64,000 nucleotides of DNA from Pantoea rodasii (GTDB taxonomy: Bacteria; Pseudomonadota; Gammaproteobacteria; Enterobacterales; Enterobacteriaceae), in assembly GCF_002095465.1 (NCBI RefSeq), contig NZ_MLFP01000002.1, positions 186,001 to 250,000 on the forward strand. Reading direction: 5' to 3'. Below the pieces are notes generated by a model. That model searched no databases, was not told the DNA's origin, and saw only the letters and a list, made by a program, of their open reading frames with translations. The translations under genes and the position numbers were made by a program. This document shows positions 59,818-64,000 of this stretch, piece after piece (position 1 is the first letter of the stretch; the number at the start of each line of letters is the position of its first letter).

Positions 59818-60173
59818 TTACAGTTTCACCATCCCCAAAACCCGCAACAACTCCCCCACACTCAAATCCCTCACCACCGGACGTGGCTCCTTCCTCAACC
59901 AACTCACCAACCGCCCCAATCCCCCAACCAATCCAGCCCCTCCGAATTAAACAGATACTCATCATCCCCAAGCCCAAAAGTCTCCTGAAACGATCTCTCC
60001 TCGGTCACAAACGAAACCCCAAACTTCTTCTCCGCGTCCTCCAGCAGCTCAACTCCATCATCTCCGGTAATACCCAGATCAGCATCCAGCAGGGTATGCT
60101 CAGTAATCACAGACTTGTGATCCCCCGAAAACTCACGCACAAACTCTATCACCTCTTCCAACGTAGGTTTCAC
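59818..60173 (-). CDS. DUF1493 family protein, C-terminal frame interrupted
   Basis: Starts at the GTG inside the LysR stop (GTGA overlap). It reads KPTLEEVIEFVREFSGDHKS, then LDADLGITGDDGVELLED, the acyl-carrier-like DUF1493 pattern. After WLGDWGG the frame stops early. Restoring one G at 59911-59912 gives LVSWLRKEPRPVVRDLSVGE and an end at 59818 (118 aa), the usual length. Role unknown. It is coupled to the LysR gene upstream. It is the first normal-GC gene after the island. Confidence 0.8.
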
Positions 60174-61099
60174 ACCAACCTCCCAGATTCATCCCCAGCC
60201 ACCAACGGCAAATCCTCCCGCAACGTCCCCAGCAAATACTCCACAAAAACCCTTACCTTACTGTTCGCCGTCTGCTTCGTTGCGAATACGGCACTCACCG
60301 GCATCGATCCCAGCGCAAACTCCCTCAACACTGGCACCAGCGCCCCTGAAGCCAAATCCGGTCCCGCCAGCCATGCCGGGAACTGCGTAATCCCCAATCC
60401 CGCCAGCGCGGCGGCGCGCTGCTGCTCACCATCATTACTCTGAAACCGGCCTTGAGGCATCAGCGTAAACGCTTTACCGTTCTCACCCACAAAGCGCCAC
60501 GGATGCATTCCGCGACCGGCATTGAACGAGATGCACTGATGCTCATTCAGTTCAGCAGGTGAGGCGGGTGCGCCATACTTCGCCAGATAATCCGGGCTCG
60601 CCACCGTAATCAGCGGGCTGTCGGCCAGTTTACGTTGTGTTAGCGCCGAGTCCTGCAGTTCGCCGTGTCGGATGGCGACATCGATATTCTCTTCAATCAA
60701 ATCCACATGCCGCTCAGAGACGCGCAATTCAACATTGAGCGCCGGATAGCGCGCCAGCAGAGCGGGCAGGCGCGGCACAATGTAGAAACGGCCAAACACC
60801 GGAGCCACTGAGATGCGCAACGTGCCTGCAGGTTCATCTGCGCCATATTTAACGTTTAATTCTAGCTGGTCGAATTCATCGCGCAGGCGCATTGCGCCGT
60901 CATAAAAGGTTCGGCCCGAGTCGGTTAAGGCGATGCCACGTGAGGAACGTTTCAGAAGCGGATGATTAAACTGCTTCTCCAGCGCGGCTATCTGTTTGCT
61001 AACCGCAGATTGCCCGATACCGGCTTCTTTGGCGGCGGCGGAGAAACTGCCACATTCGACCACGCGCAGAAACAGCCGGATAGCATCAAGTCGATCCAT
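60170..61099 (-). CDS. LysR family transcriptional regulator
   Basis: A 309-residue LysR protein. The helix-turn-helix is GSFSAAAKEAGIGQSAVSKQIAALE (around 17-41). The co-inducer domain starts AGTLRISVAPVFGRFYIVPRL. It belongs to the CrgA/DsdC-unlike YafC-type branch (inference from RSSRGIALTDSGRTFY). It is divergent from an alpha/beta hydrolase gene with 101 bases between, which is the likely target. Confidence 0.9.
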   Translation of the reverse strand: MDRLDAIRLFLRVVECGSFSAAAKEAGIGQSAVSKQIAALEKQFNHPLLKRSSRGIALTDSGRTFYDGAMRLRDEFDQLELNVKYGADEPAGTLRISVAPVFGRFYIVPRLPALLARYPALNVELRVSERHVDLIEENIDVAIRHGELQDSALTQRKLADSPLITVASPDYLAKYGAPASPAELNEHQCISFNAGRGMHPWRFVGENGKAFTLMPQGRFQSNDGEQQRAAALAGLGITQFPAWLAGPDLASGALVPVLREFALGSMPVSAVFATKQTANSKVRVFVEYLLGTLREDLPLVAGDESGRLV

Positions 61100-61200
61100 T
61101 ACGTAGTCCTGATGGGAATAGAGGGTATTCCATTAAGCCAGCTAGTTGCAAAAATTGGAATGGCATAAGGTTTCTCCACACCCTTTTACCGGAGCAACTT

Positions 61201-62085
61201 ATGAACAAGACACAGCATCCCTTAACCGATCACGATCGTTTGCAGGTGCAGCAATCACTGGCCGAGCAGCAAGCGCATCGCGAGCACTTTAGCGGCACAA
61301 TGCGCGAGTATTATGACGAGATGACTGCAGAGACACCGCTGGCAGCAGTCGTGCACTGTGAGCACGCCGCGGATTCTGGCTGGTGGCTGCATCCGCAGGA
61401 GACACGCACCGAGCAGGTTATCGTGTTTATCCATGGCGGGGCATATATGCTCGGCAGCGCGCAGGCCTATCGCGGATTCGCCAGCCAGCTGGCGGTGCGC
61501 ACCGGCTATTCCACCTTTGTGCTGGACTATCCGCTGGCACCGGAACATCCATTCCCGGCCGCGCCTGACAGGGTGATTGAGATACTAAACGGGCTGGTCG
61601 ACACCGGCATTGAACACATCGCGCTGGTGGGGGATTCAGCCGGTGCTGCGCTGTCACTGGTGGCGCTGCAACATCCGCAGCTGGTGCAGAAAATCAGTGC
61701 TGCGGTGCTGTTTTCGCCGTGGACCGATCTGACCTTCAGCGGTTCTTCATTTAACGATCCCAACACGCGCGATCCGATTTTCCAGCCGTCGATCCTGCAG
61801 GATGCCGCTGCGGCTTATTTGCAGGGCGCATCGGCGGAGGATCAACGCGCCTCGCCACTGTTTGCGCAGTACAGACACTTACCACCGCTGATGATTCAGG
61901 TTGGCACCGAAGAACTGTTGCTGGATGACGCCACGCGCTTAGCGGCTCAATTAGCTGAGCAGGGCGGTGAAGTGCAGTTGGATATCTATCAAGGCATGCA
62001 CCACGTATTTCAGCGGGATATCCGCCTGGATGCCGCGCGTCACGCACTGGATTCCGCCACCAGTTTTATTCGCCAGCATCAGTAA
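61201..62085 (+). CDS. Alpha/beta hydrolase, hormone-sensitive-lipase (HSL/BFAE) type
   Basis: A 294-residue esterase-type hydrolase. Oxyanion motif HGGAYMLGS near residue 80, nucleophile elbow GDSAGAA near 143, acid residue in the LIQVGTEELLLDDATRLA region and His in YQGMHHVFQRD are all in the order of the HSL family. No signal peptide, so cytoplasmic. The AGC-rich site CCGGAGCAACTT precedes the ATG. Substrate unknown. Divergent from a LysR gene. Confidence 0.9.
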   Translation: MNKTQHPLTDHDRLQVQQSLAEQQAHREHFSGTMREYYDEMTAETPLAAVVHCEHAADSGWWLHPQETRTEQVIVFIHGGAYMLGSAQAYRGFASQLAVRTGYSTFVLDYPLAPEHPFPAAPDRVIEILNGLVDTGIEHIALVGDSAGAALSLVALQHPQLVQKISAAVLFSPWTDLTFSGSSFNDPNTRDPIFQPSILQDAAAAYLQGASAEDQRASPLFAQYRHLPPLMIQVGTEELLLDDATRLAAQLAEQGGEVQLDIYQGMHHVFQRDIRLDAARHALDSATSFIRQHQ

Positions 62086-62094
62086 CACTTCGCG

Positions 62095-62130
62095 TGCCCG
62101 GCCAGTGATTCCCGCAATGCAGGCCGGGCA
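62095..62130 (+). terminator. Hairpin after the hydrolase gene
   Basis: TGCCCGGCC/GGCCGGGCA 9-bp stem with an 18-base loop, 10 bases past the stop; no T tail, so termination is uncertain. The rest of the gap up to 62349 shows nothing I recognise. Confidence 0.45.
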
Positions 62131-62349
62131 ATAATCCCTCCTCACATTCCCGTCCCATCACACCCCACATGCATTTATTTTAGCGATCCCCACATCCACC
62201 GATATAACCGTTAATGGATCATTTTCGGAGAGTGGTGGCTGGCGAGACAACGGAGAGTCAATTTGAAGCTGATGCCTGACGGTTAATGACGCACGTCAAT
62301 TCACCCAGCCGCTCTAATTTATCGGTCAATGCGCGGGACGGGGTGAAGA

Positions 62350-62975
62350 ATGGAAAAGGTACTGATTGTTGACGATCATCCAATCACGCGATTAGCGCTC
62401 AGATTACTGCTTGAGGAAGACAATCGGGTGGTAGTGGGCGAAGTGGGCGATGGCATTCAGGCCATCCAGTTTGTGAAAAACTGCAGCCGGATTTAGTGAT
62501 CATTGATATCGATATCCCGGTGCTCAACGGTATCGATGTCATCAAGCGCGTGCGCCAGAGTGGGCACGAGATGGGCATTCTGGTGCTCTCCGGCAAAGAC
62601 AGCGAGCACTACATTCGCCGCTGTGCCACGGCGGGTGCCAACGGATTTATGAGTAAGTGCAAAGATTTGGCTGAGCTGAGAGATGCGATTCGCGCCATCA
62701 GCAAGGGATACGGCTTTTTCCCGATGAATCGTGCGCGTCAGGGCTCGCACCTTGATGATGACAACAGTGACCAGCGCAAAATTGATGAGCTGTCGCCGAA
62801 AGAGCTGGATGTACTGCGTCAGCTGGCGCGTGGTGAGAAAGTGGTGGATATCGCGCGAGGCATGAACATCAGCGATAAGACCGTCAGCACCTATAAAAGC
62901 CGGCTGATGATGAAGCTGGAGTTAAAGAACCTGGTGGATGTGCTCGATTTTGCCCAGCGGCACAACCTGGATTGA
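62350..62975 (+). CDS. EvgA-like response regulator (LuxR/NarL type), frame interrupted
   Basis: The receiver domain starts MEKVLIVDDHPITRLALRLL with the acidic pair. Phosphoacceptor Asp lies in LVIIDIDIPVLNGIDV, read in another frame because one A is missing at 62476-62480 (GTGAAAAAC for GTGAAAAAAC). The C-terminal LuxR helix-turn-helix is VVDIARGMNISDKTVSTYKSRLMMKL. Corrected length is 208 aa. The pattern of DELSPKELDVL and KLELKNLVDVLDFAQRHNLD resembles E. coli EvgA and FimZ. It is convergent with a hybrid kinase, its probable partner. Confidence 0.88.
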
Positions 62976-62988
62976 GGCGCTGGGCATG

Positions 62989-64000
62989 TCATGCGCTGAA
63001 CTCGTCTTTGAGAAAAGTTTCGATCGCCTGGTTGAGAACATGCACGCAGCCCAGTGTTTCATCGAGCATCAGGCCGAGATGGCGTTCATCGGCTGGGGCG
63101 CTACAGGCTTGCTCTAATTCGCGGCACTGATCGGCAATCGATATTGCGCCGATGATCTGCACCGAACCTGCCAGGCGGTGCAGGCTGCGTTCCAGCGCGG
63201 GCCAGTCGCGATTGTCGAAACAGGCGCAGGCCACCTGCATATCGTGCAGGTTTTCATCGCGGGTGGCGCAGAGCAGGCGCTGTAGCATCTCGGTGTCCTG
63301 ATGAGCCAGTTCGCGCAGGGCGTTGAGATCGAGCAGATGATTCAGCGCAACATGGCCGGGATAGGGCACAACAGTCGGGCGCGGCACTCTTTGCAGCAGT
63401 GCTTCCAGTTGCGGCAGGCGCAACGGTTTGAACAGGCAGTCATCCATGCCCGCTTCGAGGCAGCGCGAACGCTCTTCCGGCTGTGCGTTGGCGGTCAGTC
63501 CCATAATGGTGAGCGGTTCGCGCTGCTTCTTGCGCAGTTCGCGCGTCAGGGTAAAGCCATCCATTACCGGCATGCTGCAATCGGTAATCACCAAATCAAT
63601 CTGGTTTTCCTGCCATAGCCACAACGCCTGTTCGCCATCTTCGGCTTCAATCACTTTATGTCCCAGTCGGCTGAGCTGACGTTTCAGCAGCAGGCGGTTG
63701 GCGGGATGATCATCCACCGTCAGGATAGTTAACGGCAATCCGCCTGCATCCTGCTGACGCACCTGTTCAACCGGAACATTGACCGCTTCACGGCAATCCA
63801 CCGGAATACGCACGCAGATGCGGGTGCCGCGTCCTGGTTGGCTGTGCAGCGTCAGGCTGCCCGCCATCATCGCCACCATCTGTTCACAGATCGCTAATCC
63901 CAAACCAGTGCCGCTCTGTTTTTGCCGGATGCGGACTGTTCGTAAGGATTGAATATCAGTTTTTGTTCCTCTTCGCTGATACCGATGCCGGTGTCCTGCA
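62989..64000 (-). CDS. EvgS-like hybrid sensor kinase, C-terminal part
   Basis: Partial: the gene continues past the window end. In order from its N-terminal side: the ATPase G1/G2 boxes (QDTGIGISEEEQKLI, SGTGLGLAICEQMV), a receiver domain (ILTVDDHPANRLLLKRQL ... LVITDCSMPVMDGF, Asp acceptor) and an HPt domain with RSLHRLAGSVQIIGA (here HRLAGS carries the phospho-His). The two ATPase boxes are in different frames because one A is missing (T run 63919-63923). This is the C-terminal phosphorelay of EvgS/BvgS-type kinases. It is convergent with the EvgA-like gene, with 13 bases between. Confidence 0.88.
   Translation of the reverse strand, partial: AGHRHRYQRRGTKTDIQSLRTVRIRQKQSGTGLGLAICEQMVAMMAGSLTLHSQPGRGTRICVRIPVDCREAVNVPVEQVRQQDAGGLPLTILTVDDHPANRLLLKRQLSRLGHKVIEAEDGEQALWLWQENQIDLVITDCSMPVMDGFTLTRELRKKQREPLTIMGLTANAQPEERSRCLEAGMDDCLFKPLRLPQLEALLQRVPRPTVVPYPGHVALNHLLDLNALRELAHQDTEMLQRLLCATRDENLHDMQVACACFDNRDWPALERSLHRLAGSVQIIGAISIADQCRELEQACSAPADERHLGLMLDETLGCVHVLNQAIETFLKDEFSA

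Noticed and set aside
59664-60443. 259-codon plus-strand frame across the island border
   Set aside because: It is antisense to DUF1493 and LysR and has a low-complexity Pro/Ser/Thr translation.

Overview
The window looks like a chromosomal segment of a gammaproteobacterium of the order Enterobacterales, most like Pantoea/Erwinia (Erwiniaceae). Almost every gene from 1 to 45 kb has a near-identical E. coli counterpart in nearly the E. coli order (acrBAR, ybaM, priC, ybaN, apt, dnaX, ybaB, recR, htpG, adk, hemH, gsk, ybaL, fsr, ushA, ybaK, chiX, ybaP, copA, cueR, ybbJ-qmcA, ybbN, ybbO, tesA, ybbAP, purEK, lpxH, ppiB, cysS, ybcJ, folD, argU). Differences from E. coli include a zinc/manganese ABC transporter beside Zur-type ribosomal protein genes, a GlsB/YeaQ-type protein in the acrR-priC interval, a LysR/PACE efflux pair, and no mscK next to acrR.

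Layout: 1-2.4 kb zinc homeostasis (metal ABC transporter, ykgMO with a Zur box). 2.4-7.6 kb the AcrAB efflux pump and its repressor with its operator. 7.6-20.3 kb replication/recombination (priC, dnaX, ybaB, recR), chaperone (htpG behind a consensus sigma-32 promoter) and nucleotide/haem metabolism (apt, adk, hemH, gsk). 20.3-28.9 kb transporters, ushA, two LysR regulators, ybaK, and the small RNA ChiX. 29-38.9 kb copper export (copA/cueR with a conserved programmed frameshift), membrane quality control, and the tesA/ybbAP divergent unit. 38.9-45.7 kb purEK, lpxH, ppiB, cysS, ybcJ, folD, argU. 45.7-59.8 kb is an AT-rich genomic island next to tRNA-Arg(TCT). It holds two decayed P4-type integrases, a five-gene minus-strand operon (hsdR-hsdM-hsdS, an OLD/DUF3696-like ATPase, a PLD-like protein), a small membrane protein, two uncharacterised genes and the relic of mcrC. 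It ends at a sequence resembling the 3' end of tRNA-Leu (leuX). 59.8-64 kb is ordinary chromosome again: a DUF1493 gene, LysR/hydrolase pair and a convergent EvgA/EvgS-like two-component pair.

A dominant technical feature is that at least 14 otherwise well-conserved genes are broken by the loss of one base, almost always inside a homopolymer run (priC, dnaX, htpG, hemH, ybbO, purE, lpxH, folD, the island ATPase, hsdR twice, DUF1493, the response regulator, the sensor kinase). Several are essential genes, so these are most simply sequencing or assembly indels, and I give full-span coordinates for these genes. The decay of the integrases and mcrC is different (stop codons, internal gaps) and looks real.

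The best candidate for an under-described system is the type I restriction operon that carries an OLD-like ATPase and an adjoining PLD-like protein as its last two genes, together with the neighbouring uncharacterised 434-aa and 128-aa genes.
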